Shown piece by piece: positions 9,148-19,081 of a stretch of 64,000 nucleotides of DNA (its first letter is position 1; every line of letters begins with the position of its first letter). Location of the stretch: positions 2,017,947 to 2,081,946 of the forward strand of contig AP018180.1 of NCBI GenBank assembly GCA_002368155.1, in the 5' to 3' direction. The position numbers and the translations under genes were made by a program. This stretch comes from Nostoc carneum NIES-2107 (lineage in GTDB: Bacteria; Cyanobacteriota; Cyanobacteriia; Cyanobacteriales; Nostocaceae). A model generated the notes under the pieces. It was not told the origin of the DNA, searched no databases, and saw only the letters and a list, made by a program, of their open reading frames with translations.

Positions 9148-10023
9148 TTACATTTGTTTACAAAACCCTTTATGATGTTTTGTGGGTTTTTGACTTTTCC
9201 CTCGCTTACCATTTCCACCGACAGATAGGGAACCATTTTGTTCTAAAGCAGCAAACTGTAGATTGGGATTATTACGAACGCTTCTTAGAGCCTGTTTCCG
9301 AATCTTGATGTATTTGGAGTAGATAACACTAAACTGAATGTCCTGTTGTGCAATTTTTTCAGCGTGTACTCTGATAGCTTCTTCTGTAGAGTCCCAACTT
9401 TGAATTTGATGTGCCTGAAAATCACAAGCTTCTGCAAATCTTCGTGAAAGAAGAGAATTAAAGTTATCATCTATTCGTTTTGACATTGCATCACACTCAG
9501 AATGTTTTCCTCTCCAAGAACTTGTTCCTAAAATTCCTATTGTTTTAAAAGTATTCTCCAATCGCTCAAATTCGCAGCTAAACCAAAGTTGAGCAGCAGA
9601 AAGATGTTTAATTGACTCTTTCCATCCAAATTGGTCGCGTTTGAGAATTTCTCTACAGAGATTTAGCAAAGCCCAAGATTGTTCACCATGAGGTTTATAA
9701 TCTAACTCCCAATCAGAAGGCAGTTTTGGTGGGTCAAAAAGAAAGCTATTATTCTCAGTGCTATCAAAGTGAACTAACCACTTATGTATAGCCTTAAAAG
9801 CATCTCGATGAGACGAAATTAATACGCCTAAATCCCTTTCTTTTTGCTCAGAGATTAAAATTCCATTAGCTTGTATAACAAAATCTGGTAAAAGCTTAAA
9901 CGCTTGAATATAGTCGTTTCGGCTAGACTTTTCTTTGCCTTTTAGATCTAAGGTCTGGATGATTAGATTGTATGTACCTAGGCTCACTTTCTGTGCCTGT
10001 AAGGGATGCATTTTGTGATTCAT
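9148..10023 (-). CDS. Protein of unknown function upstream of the second recombinase
   Basis: Encodes 291 residues with no signal peptide or membrane segment. The middle is rich in Trp and aromatic residues (HKWLVHFDST, SDWELDY, AQLWFSCEFERLE). The C-terminus is basic and glycine/lysine-rich (GGNGKRGKSQKPTKHHKG), suggesting nucleic-acid binding. I do not recognise a family. It lies on the same strand as the second recombinase but is separated from it by a strong terminator. The neighbourhood suggests a role in the nested recombinase module; this is inference only. Confidence 0.6.
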   Translation of the reverse strand: MNHKMHPLQAQKVSLGTYNLIIQTLDLKGKEKSSRNDYIQAFKLLPDFVIQANGILISEQKERDLGVLISSHRDAFKAIHKWLVHFDSTENNSFLFDPPKLPSDWELDYKPHGEQSWALLNLCREILKRDQFGWKESIKHLSAAQLWFSCEFERLENTFKTIGILGTSSWRGKHSECDAMSKRIDDNFNSLLSRRFAEACDFQAHQIQSWDSTEEAIRVHAEKIAQQDIQFSVIYSKYIKIRKQALRSVRNNPNLQFAALEQNGSLSVGGNGKRGKSQKPTKHHKGFCKQM

Positions 10024-10216
10024 TTTAATTCATGCTCCTAAGTATTTAAATTTTTACCTTTCAATTTGTTGCCAATTCAAAACTTAAAAAACTTTGGGTT
10101 GAATTCCAAATAAGTATATTTAACTTATTCAAGTATCATAAATATTAGTGACTAATATTTATGATATTAAAATCCCTCATGAATATGACATTTATTGGGA
10201 TTTTAGTTAAATTACT

Positions 10217-10289
10217 AAAAAAGCCGGAGATTTACATCCCCGGCTTAGGTTGATTTATTTAATTTTGGTTTTTTAAGTTTTAATTGTCA
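10217..10289 (-). ncRNA. Candidate short leader or small RNA ending in a terminator hairpin
   Basis: A minus-strand promoter (TTGACA at 10326-10321, TATAAT at 10301-10296, spacer 19 bp) is followed after about 50 nt by a hairpin with arms at 10221-10230 and 10237-10246 and then a T-run. Transcripts from this promoter would end after about 70-75 nt or read on to the gene at 10023. A five-codon frame (MTIKT) lies in the leader. This could be an attenuator or an independent small RNA. Confidence 0.45.
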
Positions 10290-10295
10290 TCCACA

Positions 10296-10326
10296 ATTAT
10301 ATCTGCACAATAACTCGATATGTCAA
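10296..10326 (-). promoter_or_regulatory. Sigma70-type promoter, consensus -35 and -10 hexamers
   Basis: TTGACA and TATAAT are both perfect matches to consensus, with a spacer of 19 bp, slightly longer than ideal. It points left, towards the hairpin at 10221-10246 and the gene starting at 10023. No other gene is close enough on this strand. Confidence 0.55.
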
Positions 10327-10799
10327 GGCTGAATTCAGAAAAAAGTATAAAATATCCTTCAAGTGGTTAAGGCTAATATTGAAAGACGCTGACGCTGATG
10401 GCGTTCCTAATTTTTGGGAAAAGGCGATTAATGGTGAATTGTTTCGCATCTAAGAAGAATTAGATGTGATATATGCTTCGAGGCGATCGCTAAATAGATG
10501 AAGATGAAAGTTTATAATACTCAGCGTGGCATACACTGGTAAATGATGAGTGTTAATTGCCTACAGATGTATTCTAGCGGCTTTCCTATGGTGATGTGGT
10601 GGAGCAATGGAGATAGAGCGATTGTAAAGCCTGAGTAAAATTTTCTGCGTATACTGAGACAATAGACAACCTAGAGCGATAAAATATTGGTAACATTATA
10701 GACACATAGATTTACTTAGAAATAAATCTATATTTTGTAATCATAACTTGCTATAAACTATATTTACTAAGCTTTTCAGGCTATTTTGTTACTCGCCAG
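10327..10799. other. Intergenic stretch before the hybrid kinase
   Basis: It holds a short coding-like remnant on the plus strand at 10382-10453 (KDADADGVPNFWEKAING..., then a stop), which may be the tail of a lost gene, and one HIP1 octamer. The A/T-rich 10680-10790 part probably holds the kinase promoter, but no clear hexamers were found. Confidence 0.4.
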
Positions 10800-13700
10800 A
10801 TGATTTCACTGCCAGATGTCACAATTGTCAGCCAAATTTACGAAAGTGCTAATTCATTCGTATATCGAGGTATCTTTAATACCAATCGGCAACCCGTGAT
10901 TTTAAAACTCCTCAAGGAGGATTATCCTACACCTGCCGAACTCTACCGCTATCAGCAGGAATATGAAATCACTCGTAGTCTTAACTTAGAAGAAATAATT
11001 AAAGCTTACGAGTTGAGAAAATACCAGAATACTCTCCTCATGTTATTGGAGGATTTTGGTGGAGAGTCTTTAAAAATTCTGTTGCAAAAAATTTCCTTTT
11101 CTGTGCCAGGGTTCCTTAACCTCGCCATCCAAATTACAGATATTTTAGGCAGAGTTCATCAACACAATATTATTCATAAAGATATCAATCCATCTAACAT
11201 TGTCTTCAATCCTCAAACAGGACAATTAAAAATTATCGATTTTGGTTTATCTACTCTTTTATCCCAAGAAAATCTTGCCCTCCAAAGTCCGAATGTTCTA
11301 GAAGGGACATTAGCGTATATTTCTCCAGAACAAACAGGACGCATAAATCGTGCGCTTGATTACCGCACCGATTTTTATTCTCTTGGTGTCACTTTCTACG
11401 AATTGCTAACCAAACAACTTCCCTTTGGCTATGACGATGCACTTGAATTAGTCCATTGTCATGTTGCTAAACAACCCCTAAGTCCTCATGAAATCAACCC
11501 AGAAATTCCCATAAATCTCTCGGATATTATCATGAAGTTAATGGCAAAAATGCCCGAAGAAAGATATCAGAGTACTTGGGGAATTAAGGCGGATTTAGAA
11601 ACTTGTCTGACTCAATGTCAAAACGGTGCTATCCTAAGATTTACTTTAGGATGTCAAGATATTTGCCATCAATTACAAATTCCGGAAAAACTTTACGGAA
11701 GAGAATCGCAAATTGAGAGTTTATTGACTGCTTTTGAGCGCACAAGTCTTGGTAAAACTGAACTCATGCTCATTTCTGGATACTCTGGTATCGGGAAATC
11801 AGCTTTAGTTCACGAACTCTATAAGCTAATTACTGAAAAACGCGGATACTTTATTAGCGGAAAATTTGATCAACTTCACCGCGATATTCCCTATCAAGCT
11901 TTAGTTGCTGCGTTTCAAGAATTAGTGCGTCAATTACTTACCGAAAATGAATTGCAATTACAACAGTGGCGAGAGAAAATTTTAGCTGCATTGGGAGCTA
12001 ACGGACAAATTATTATTGATGTTATTCCCGAAGTTGAACTGATTATTGGTAAACAACCTGCTGTCCCAGAATTACCTTTTACAGAAGCACAAAATCGGTT
12101 TAATTTAGTTTTTCAAAACTTTATTCAAGTATTTTGTCAAAAAGAACATCCCCTAGTTATATTCCTAGACGATCTGCAGTGGACAGACAGTGCTACATTG
12201 CAATTGCTCCAGTTAATAATGACTCATACTAATAGTCAATATTTGTTTTTGATTGGAGCTTATCGAGATAACGAAGTCAGTGCAACTCATCCTGCTATGC
12301 TAACTGTAGCAGAAATGAATCAGCAGGGGTTAGTTGTTAATCATCTCTCCCTTTCACCCCTAAATTTCAATCAAATTAATGAATTTATCGCAGATACACT
12401 GAAGACTAATTGTATCGATACACAAAAATTCGCTCAGTTAGTTTGGGAGAAAACACAGGGTAATCCTTTTTTTATCAAGGAATTTATCAAGTCGCTTTAT
12501 GCAGATAAATTGCTGAAATTTGATACTAACGCTGGCTCTTGGTCTTGGGATTTAGAACAGATTATCAATAGCAGCATAACAGATAATGTTGTTGAATTAA
12601 TGACAGAAAAGATTCAACGCTTATCAGAGTCAGCACAAAAAGTTTTACAATTAGCTGCTTGTATTGGTAACTCTTTTGATTTAAAAACCCTAGCAGTTAT
12701 CAATGAAAAAAATCAAAAAGAAACTGCTAAAGAATTATGGGATGCTATGCAAGCCGGACTGATATTACCTATCGGCGATGACTACAAATTTATGCAAACA
12801 GACCGAGAATTGCATGAATTAAAAATTACTTATAAATTTTCTCACGATCGCATTCAGCAAGCCGCCTATTTCTTAATACCCGTCGAGGAAAAGCAAGCTG
12901 TTCACTGGAGAGTTGGACAACTATTATTACAAAATACTCCGCCACAGTTACGACAACAAAAGATTTTTGATATTGTCAATCAACTAAATTTAGGTATTGA
13001 AACAGTTAATGTTCAAGAAGAACGAGATAAAATCGTCCAATTAAATCTCATTGCTGGTAAAAAAGCGAAAGCCTCAGCCGCCTGGAAAACTGCTGGTAAT
13101 TACTTCAGAATAGGCAGAAATTTCTTAAGTGCCGATAGCTGGCAAAGTCAGTATGATTTAACTTTAGTATTATATGTAGAAGCTGCCGAGGTAGCAAGTT
13201 CCTGTGGCAACTTTGAGGAGATGGAGAAATTAGTTGGCATAGTCCTACAGAAAGCTAATTCGTTACTAGATAAAGTAGAAGTTTATCAAATTAAAATTCA
13301 AGCTTATACATCACAAAATAATCCTCCAGAAGCAATTGATACCGCACTGTCAGTATTAAAAATGTTGGGAATTCACTTTCCCAATAAACCTAATAAAATA
13401 GATATTTTACTCAAGCTTATAAAGACAAAGTTAAGTTTAACAGGCAAAGAAATTGAGGCATTAATCGAATTGCCAGAAATGACAGATCCTTACAAGTTAG
13501 CAGCGATGCGGATTTTGTCGGATGTGGTAGCACCTGCTTATTTTGCAATACCAGAACTCTTTGCTTTAATTGTGTTTGCACAAGTAAATTTATCTCTCAA
13601 ATATGGGAATACAGCTACTTCTTGCTATGCTTATGCAACTTACGGATTAATTCTCTCTGGGGAAGTTATCGGAGATATAGAATCAGGCTATCAATTCGGT

Positions 13701-16700
13701 CAACTTGCTCTGAAATTGCTGGATAAATTCAATGCCAAAGAACTTAAACCCAGAATATTTTTTGTTGTTAATTTCTTTATTAAACATTGGAAAGAGCATA
13801 TTAAAGAAACCTTAGCACCTTTGCGGGATGCTTATGTAATTGGATTGGAAACCGGGGATGTAGAATACGCTGCTTATGCGGCAACTTCATACACCCATCA
13901 TGCATATATTCTGGGACAGGAATTAGCAAAATTGGAACCAGAAATGGCAATGTATGCTAATGCCCTCAAACAACTGGGACAAGAAACAGGTTATTATTAT
14001 ATCCAAATCAATCGGCAGCTAATCTTAAATTTAATGGGGCAGTCTGAAGATAAGTGTCGTTTAATCGGTGAAAGCTATGACGAAGATAAAATGCTACCGA
14101 TTCATCTGGAAGCCAATGCCCAAAATATTTGCCACTATCTCTATTTTTATAAAATATTTCTCGGCTATTTATTTCAAGATTATCAGCAAGCTCTGAAATA
14201 TACTCGTTTAGTAGAAGCATCTCAAGACAGTGCTGTTGGTAGTATTCCCCTGGCGGATTTTTACATATCTTTAATTTACTTAGCTATCTATGCTGATGTT
14301 TCTAAATCCGAACAAAAACGCATCCAAAAGCAGGTAAAAGCCAAGCTAAAAAATCTTAAAAAATGGGCGCATTTTGCACCAATGACTCATTTACAAAAAT
14401 TCTCTCTAGTGCAGGCAGAATTGCATCGAGTTTTGGGCGAACATACTCAAGCGATTGATTGCTACGATCGCGCCATTGCCTTAGCCAAAGAAAATGACTA
14501 TCTAAATGAAGAAGCTTTGGCTAATGAACTAACTGCTAAATTCTACCTCAATTGGGGAAAAGCGCAAGTTGCCCAAGGTTATCTGATTAATGCTTATCAC
14601 TGCTATCTGCGTTGGGGTGCGATCGCAAAAGTTAAGGATTTAGAACAGCAATATCCGCAACTTTTGCAGCGCTTTACCAAAACTAATACCTCTCTAGATT
14701 CACGTCACAGCATACCTAGTACTTCTGGTAGTACCGCCGGTGAAGTTCTAGATTTAGCCGCACTGATGAAAGCTGCTGTCGCAATTGCTAGTGAAATTGA
14801 ACTAGATAAACTCCTTGCAACTTTAATGCGAATTCTGCTATCCAGCGCTGGCGCACAAACTGGCTATCTCATTTTAGAATCTCTGGGAGAATTACGAGTT
14901 GAAGCATCTGGTGAGGCGAACTCTGAGCAAATTCTCGTATTGCAATCGACTCCCATCGAAACTTGTCTACCTGCATCAATTATTTACTATGTTGCCAGAA
15001 CTCAGGAAGGATTAATTGAAAGTAATGTTGCCCGTGAGGGTAGATTTACTCAGGATAAATATATTAAAAAATACCAACCGAAATCAATACTTTGTGCGCC
15101 ACTGCTGAATCAAGGGCAATTGATTGGGATTGTCTACTTAGAGAATAATCTTGCAGATGATGTTTTTACACCCGATCGCCTGAAAGTAATACAAATGCTT
15201 TCGACACAAGCAGTAATCGCACTCACCAATGCCAGACTTTATGCTCAAGTCCAATCAACTCAAAACCGATTGAATAAATTCCTCAACGCCATTCCTCTAG
15301 GTATATCCGTTCACGATGCCAAAGGCAAGCTGGTTTACGCCAATCAAGTTTCACAGCAGTTACTAAAGATTCAAGAGTTACCAAAAGCGGAAGTTGAACA
15401 ACTCTCCCAAGCCTATCGCATATATCGGGCGGAAACCGGACAAATGTATCCAGTAGAACAGCTTCCCGTCGTGCGATCGCTGGGTGGTGAAAAAACAAGG
15501 GCAGATGATTTGGAACTACACTATAGTGAGCGAATTGTCCCCTTAGAAGTCACCAGCACGCCAATTTTTGATGAAACTGGTAATGTAGAATATGCGATCG
15601 CCGCCTTTCAAGATATTAGCGATCGCAAACAAGCCGAGAAAACCCTGATTGAAAATGTGCGGTTAGAACAGGAAATTAGCGAACGCAAAAAAATAGAAGC
15701 AGAACTCGAACAAGCTAAAGACGCAGCCGAAACTGCTAACAGCGCTAAAAGTACATTCCTGGCTAACATGAGTCATGAATTGCGAACTCCGCTAAATGCG
15801 ATTCTTGGCTTTTCCCAACTGATGAACCAGGATGCAAATCTCTCCACTGGACAAAAAGAGAATCTGGAAATTATTCATCGCAGTGGAGAACATTTGTTGG
15901 CGCTAATTAACCAAGTGCTTGACTTGTCGAAAGTGGAAGCCGGACGCATGGTTTTATCCACAACTAACTTCGATTTGTATTACTTACTAGCCGATATCGA
16001 AGATATGTTTGCATTAAAAGCCAAAGATAAAAACTTGCAGTTGCAATTTGACTATGCCCTGAACGTCCCCCAATATATCTGCACAGATGAGATTAAATTG
16101 CGGCAAGTACTGATTAATTTAATAAGTAATGCGATTAAATTTACCTCTTTTGGCAGCGTGTCAGTTAAAGTGGCAATCAATGCAGATATGCAGACAGACA
16201 GGGGAGAAACAACAATTAGCTTTGAAGTTACAGATACAGGAGTTGGCATTGCAGCAGAAGAACTAGAGAATTTATTTCAGCCCTTCGTGCAAACCTCATC
16301 AGGGCAACAATTACAGCAAGGAACGGGATTAGGATTAACAATTAGTCGTGAATTTGTGCGCTTGATGGGGGGTGAAATTACTGTCATTAGTAGTCAGGCT
16401 TTTTGCTCCCCTACTTGCGAAACTCCCTCTGGCACGACTTTTAAATTTGACATACCAGTAAGCATTGCTGATGAATGCGAAATTGAGAATCCATCGAAAA
16501 GCGATCGCATTATTGCTTTAGCTCCTAACCAACCTCAATATCGCATCTTGGTAGTGGATGATAAAGATTATAATCGCCAATTGTTAGTTAAACTTCTCAA
16601 ACCCCTGGGTTTTGCTGTGCAAGCAGCTAATAATGGTGAAGATGCAATTAAAATTTGGGATGAGTACTCACCGCATCTAATTTGGATGGATATGCGAATG

Positions 16701-17174
16701 CCAGTGATGGATGGTTATGAAGCCACCAAACGCATTAAAAGCACAACTAAAGGACAAGCTACTGCAATTATTGCTTTGACTGCCAGTGCATGGGAAGAAG
16801 AAAAAACCGTAATTTTATCCGCTGGCTGCGATGATTTTGTCCGCAAACCTTTTTACACAGAAACCATATTTGAGATGATGGCTAAACATTTGGGAGTTCG
16901 TTATATTTATCAAGAAAAAGAGCCACCGTCTCATCGTGCTAATGTGACTGTAGAACCGTTAAATTTAACGGATTTATTCGCAGAAATGCCAAAATCATGG
17001 ATTATAAATCTGCATGAAGCTGCCCTCGACGCAGATGCAGAATTAGTCTTGCAAATCCTAGAGTCAGTTCCTGAATCTCATGCTTTAGTTGGTCAGACTT
17101 GCAAAGATTGGGTGAAGAGATTTCAATTTGAAAAGATTTTGGATTTAACTGAACCATTGATTGGTGAACATTAA
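10800..17174 (+). CDS. HstK-type hybrid kinase: Ser/Thr kinase, AAA ATPase, GAF, PAS, histidine kinase, receiver
   Basis: Encodes 2124 residues. Domains in order: a eukaryotic-type Ser/Thr kinase (about 8-270; catalytic loop IIHKDINPSNIVFN and Mg-binding IIDFGLS); an AAA/STAND-type ATPase (about 290-570; Walker A GYSGIGKSALV at 327, Walker B LVIFLDDLQW); a long helical TPR-like region (about 700-1290); GAF (about 1320-1480); PAS (about 1490-1610); HisKA with MSHELRTPLNA and phospho-acceptor His at 1659; HATPase (NLISNAIKF, GTGLGLTISREF); and a receiver with phospho-acceptor Asp at about 1964 (IWMDMRMPVMDGYEA). This is the layout of the HstK family of Nostoc. The catalytic loop reads HKD rather than HRD. 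It is predicted cytoplasmic, with no transmembrane segments. The signal and target are unknown; the neighbouring convergent response regulator is a plausible partner. Confidence 0.92.
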   Translation: MISLPDVTIVSQIYESANSFVYRGIFNTNRQPVILKLLKEDYPTPAELYRYQQEYEITRSLNLEEIIKAYELRKYQNTLLMLLEDFGGESLKILLQKISFSVPGFLNLAIQITDILGRVHQHNIIHKDINPSNIVFNPQTGQLKIIDFGLSTLLSQENLALQSPNVLEGTLAYISPEQTGRINRALDYRTDFYSLGVTFYELLTKQLPFGYDDALELVHCHVAKQPLSPHEINPEIPINLSDIIMKLMAKMPEERYQSTWGIKADLETCLTQCQNGAILRFTLGCQDICHQLQIPEKLYGRESQIESLLTAFERTSLGKTELMLISGYSGIGKSALVHELYKLITEKRGYFISGKFDQLHRDIPYQALVAAFQELVRQLLTENELQLQQWREKILAALGANGQIIIDVIPEVELIIGKQPAVPELPFTEAQNRFNLVFQNFIQVFCQKEHPLVIFLDDLQWTDSATLQLLQLIMTHTNSQYLFLIGAYRDNEVSATHPAMLTVAEMNQQGLVVNHLSLSPLNFNQINEFIADTLKTNCIDTQKFAQLVWEKTQGNPFFIKEFIKSLYADKLLKFDTNAGSWSWDLEQIINSSITDNVVELMTEKIQRLSESAQKVLQLAACIGNSFDLKTLAVINEKNQKETAKELWDAMQAGLILPIGDDYKFMQTDRELHELKITYKFSHDRIQQAAYFLIPVEEKQAVHWRVGQLLLQNTPPQLRQQKIFDIVNQLNLGIETVNVQEERDKIVQLNLIAGKKAKASAAWKTAGNYFRIGRNFLSADSWQSQYDLTLVLYVEAAEVASSCGNFEEMEKLVGIVLQKANSLLDKVEVYQIKIQAYTSQNNPPEAIDTALSVLKMLGIHFPNKPNKIDILLKLIKTKLSLTGKEIEALIELPEMTDPYKLAAMRILSDVVAPAYFAIPELFALIVFAQVNLSLKYGNTATSCYAYATYGLILSGEVIGDIESGYQFGQLALKLLDKFNAKELKPRIFFVVNFFIKHWKEHIKETLAPLRDAYVIGLETGDVEYAAYAATSYTHHAYILGQELAKLEPEMAMYANALKQLGQETGYYYIQINRQLILNLMGQSEDKCRLIGESYDEDKMLPIHLEANAQNICHYLYFYKIFLGYLFQDYQQALKYTRLVEASQDSAVGSIPLADFYISLIYLAIYADVSKSEQKRIQKQVKAKLKNLKKWAHFAPMTHLQKFSLVQAELHRVLGEHTQAIDCYDRAIALAKENDYLNEEALANELTAKFYLNWGKAQVAQGYLINAYHCYLRWGAIAKVKDLEQQYPQLLQRFTKTNTSLDSRHSIPSTSGSTAGEVLDLAALMKAAVAIASEIELDKLLATLMRILLSSAGAQTGYLILESLGELRVEASGEANSEQILVLQSTPIETCLPASIIYYVARTQEGLIESNVAREGRFTQDKYIKKYQPKSILCAPLLNQGQLIGIVYLENNLADDVFTPDRLKVIQMLSTQAVIALTNARLYAQVQSTQNRLNKFLNAIPLGISVHDAKGKLVYANQVSQQLLKIQELPKAEVEQLSQAYRIYRAETGQMYPVEQLPVVRSLGGEKTRADDLELHYSERIVPLEVTSTPIFDETGNVEYAIAAFQDISDRKQAEKTLIENVRLEQEISERKKIEAELEQAKDAAETANSAKSTFLANMSHELRTPLNAILGFSQLMNQDANLSTGQKENLEIIHRSGEHLLALINQVLDLSKVEAGRMVLSTTNFDLYYLLADIEDMFALKAKDKNLQLQFDYALNVPQYICTDEIKLRQVLINLISNAIKFTSFGSVSVKVAINADMQTDRGETTISFEVTDTGVGIAAEELENLFQPFVQTSSGQQLQQGTGLGLTISREFVRLMGGEITVISSQAFCSPTCETPSGTTFKFDIPVSIADECEIENPSKSDRIIALAPNQPQYRILVVDDKDYNRQLLVKLLKPLGFAVQAANNGEDAIKIWDEYSPHLIWMDMRMPVMDGYEATKRIKSTTKGQATAIIALTASAWEEEKTVILSAGCDDFVRKPFYTETIFEMMAKHLGVRYIYQEKEPPSHRANVTVEPLNLTDLFAEMPKSWIINLHEAALDADAELVLQILESVPESHALVGQTCKDWVKRFQFEKILDLTEPLIGEH

Positions 17175-17212
17175 CCAACAAGGATAGATAGATAGATATT
17201 TTTTTACCCTAT

Positions 17213-18379
17213 TTACCTCTGATAATTTAGTTGAGCATTCTTCCATATTCCCTCCTCTCCCAAATCCATATAATCTTTAATCTCGCGTATAGTCATCGAA
17301 AAGCCATCACCCAACTTCACCGCTATCAATTCATAGCCTTTTTTTTGCAGGTTGGTTTCCCAAAAAAATTCTTGCTCCAGGGATTCTCCTGTTTCAACTA
17401 CCTGTACTAACTGCTTAAAAAATCCGGGAATGAGTTGGTTTAAGAGTTGCTTCTGCCCTAAGTTTTTAGTCAATTCTTCTCGTTTTTTACCCAAGATTTT
17501 AGCAAATACAGGATTAACTAATAAATAGCGAAAATCTTCAATTTCTCCAGTTACCATATCCCTCACCGCTTGCATAGCAGCAATTCCATCTCTGGAACTA
17601 TTCAACAAACTGGCGAGAAGGGCGCGAGATTGGTAGAGAATTTCTGCGGTTTGTTGATGTTTCTCAATTTCTTGTCGCAGTTGGGCTTTTTGCTTTTGCA
17701 GAGTTAGGTGAGTTTGTATACGAGCGATGACTTCTTCAGTTTGAAATGGTTTGGTAATATAATCTACTCCCCCAACTTCAAAAGCTTTGACTTTATCAAA
17801 AACTTCGTTTAATGCACTGAGAAAAATAATTGGAATATCTGAAACTTCTTCCTCAGCTTTCAGAATTGAGCAGACTTGATAGCCATCGATATCTGGCATT
17901 TTGATATCAAGTAAAATTACATCCGGGGGATTGTTGCGAATAGTTCGTAATGCCATATTACCGTTAGTGACACTGCGAACTTTGTACCCCTGTTTGCTTA
18001 ATATATCGTTTAAAAAATGCAGGTTTTCGATAAGGTCATCAACGATTAAAATATTGCCTTTGGGATCTTCAGTTTGATAGGTGTCACTTTTTACGATGTT
18101 GAGAGAGGATTGAGTAGAGGTAGCACTTTGTTGTAAAAGTAAATGGCGAAAGTTATTTTTAGTTACTTTTTCGTCTAGTAAATCTGAAAGACGTTTCCAT
18201 AATAATGAGGCTAAATCTTTAATATGCCCTACACTCATATATAAACTATCTGCAACAGCGTTGTAGGGTTCGTTTTCCCAAGCAGCTTTGAGGATTTCTT
18301 TCTCCGGGATGCTTAGTTTTTTACCTGTTTTGGATTCTAGGGTCGAGTCTACCCATTTGATTGCTTCTTCAAGATTCAT
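17213..18379 (-). CDS. Response regulator with N-terminal helix-turn-helix-like domain and C-terminal PAS-like domain
   Basis: Encodes 388 residues. Residues 1-80 (MNLEEAIKWVDSTLESKTGK, later MSVGHIKDLASLLWKRLSDLL) resemble the winged/HTH domain found at the N-terminus of many cyanobacterial signalling and NACHT proteins (vWA-MoxR-associated type). Residues 107-230 are a receiver domain (ILIVDD, phospho-acceptor D158 in VILLDIKMPDIDG, and the conserved lysine in YITKPF). A coiled coil and a PAS-like region follow (about 250-370). The gene converges on the hybrid kinase with only 38 bp between stops, so the two are likely to work together, but they are not co-transcribed. There is no classical output domain at the C-terminus. 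Confidence 0.85.
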   Translation of the reverse strand: MNLEEAIKWVDSTLESKTGKKLSIPEKEILKAAWENEPYNAVADSLYMSVGHIKDLASLLWKRLSDLLDEKVTKNNFRHLLLQQSATSTQSSLNIVKSDTYQTEDPKGNILIVDDLIENLHFLNDILSKQGYKVRSVTNGNMALRTIRNNPPDVILLDIKMPDIDGYQVCSILKAEEEVSDIPIIFLSALNEVFDKVKAFEVGGVDYITKPFQTEEVIARIQTHLTLQKQKAQLRQEIEKHQQTAEILYQSRALLASLLNSSRDGIAAMQAVRDMVTGEIEDFRYLLVNPVFAKILGKKREELTKNLGQKQLLNQLIPGFFKQLVQVVETGESLEQEFFWETNLQKKGYELIAVKLGDGFSMTIREIKDYMDLGEEGIWKNAQLNYQR

Positions 18380-19081
18380 GGATGCTTAGATGTCATTGTT
18401 GAGGGTTTTTGGTGATGAGACAATGTATTTTATTTTATACGTAGTGTGGCAATTGGCGATCGCTACTGCCTTCGATAAGTGTTTCAGTATATAAATACTA
18501 TTTACTTTTATGGTTGTAAATTAACCGTATTTTCTCGGAAATTCTTCCAAAAGAGAATAGATTTACTATAGTGTTTATTTATCATTACCCTTAAGTATTT
18601 GTATTATATATTTCTCTCATTAGACGCTTTACCACTTGCTTTTGTGAATTCTGTTGAGAGCTTGCCTCAATATAAATACTTGATATTAAACAAGATTTTA
18701 AGCAAAATCCGACTCATCCGACCGAAATACCCGACTTTTCCGACTAGTGCACAGCAGAGAATAGTAGTAACTTTACATACGAGCAGCAAATACCACGCTA
18801 GTAAATTGTCAAAAATTTACCACAATTATTCGTGATTCAGCATTTATATATACATATAAGTATATATAAACACTTAATGAGCAAGAAATAAGAGATTGCT
18901 CTGACTTTTCCAAAATTTACCAAATATATACCTTTATTGGTTTATTTACCCAAAAGCACTGTAAATCGTCTAAATACAATGCTTCAGCCTAGTTGTGGTG
19001 AATAAGTGAGTAACTTTTTATACGTTAGCCTTTTGAAATCGAATTGCAATTAAATTAATTAGATTGTTGAGTGATCACATT
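18380..19081. other. A/T-rich intergenic region between the response regulator and the sigma factor
   Basis: No convincing gene is seen; a 78-codon frame at 18599-18835 has no ribosome-binding site or recognisable protein. Notable contents are the CCGACT iteron group at 18710-18746 and two copies of AAATTTACCA-like words (near 18813 and 18912). Promoters for both divergent neighbours must lie here. Confidence 0.5.
18710..18746. repeat. CCGACT iterons, copy 1
   Basis: CCGAC(T/C) occurs at 18710, 18719, 18732 and 18741, that is, two pairs with 9-bp spacing separated by 13 bp. An almost identically spaced group occurs at 27173-27210. These flank the sigma factor / MACPF / patatin segment and could be regulator-binding sites. 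Confidence 0.5.

Noticed and set aside
9096-9308. 70-codon frame on the plus strand
   Set aside because: It runs through a strong terminator hairpin and antisense to the unknown gene at 9148-10023, and does not resemble a protein.
18599-18835. 78-codon frame on the plus strand before the sigma factor
   Set aside because: No start signal and no protein-like pattern; it crosses the CCGACT iterons.
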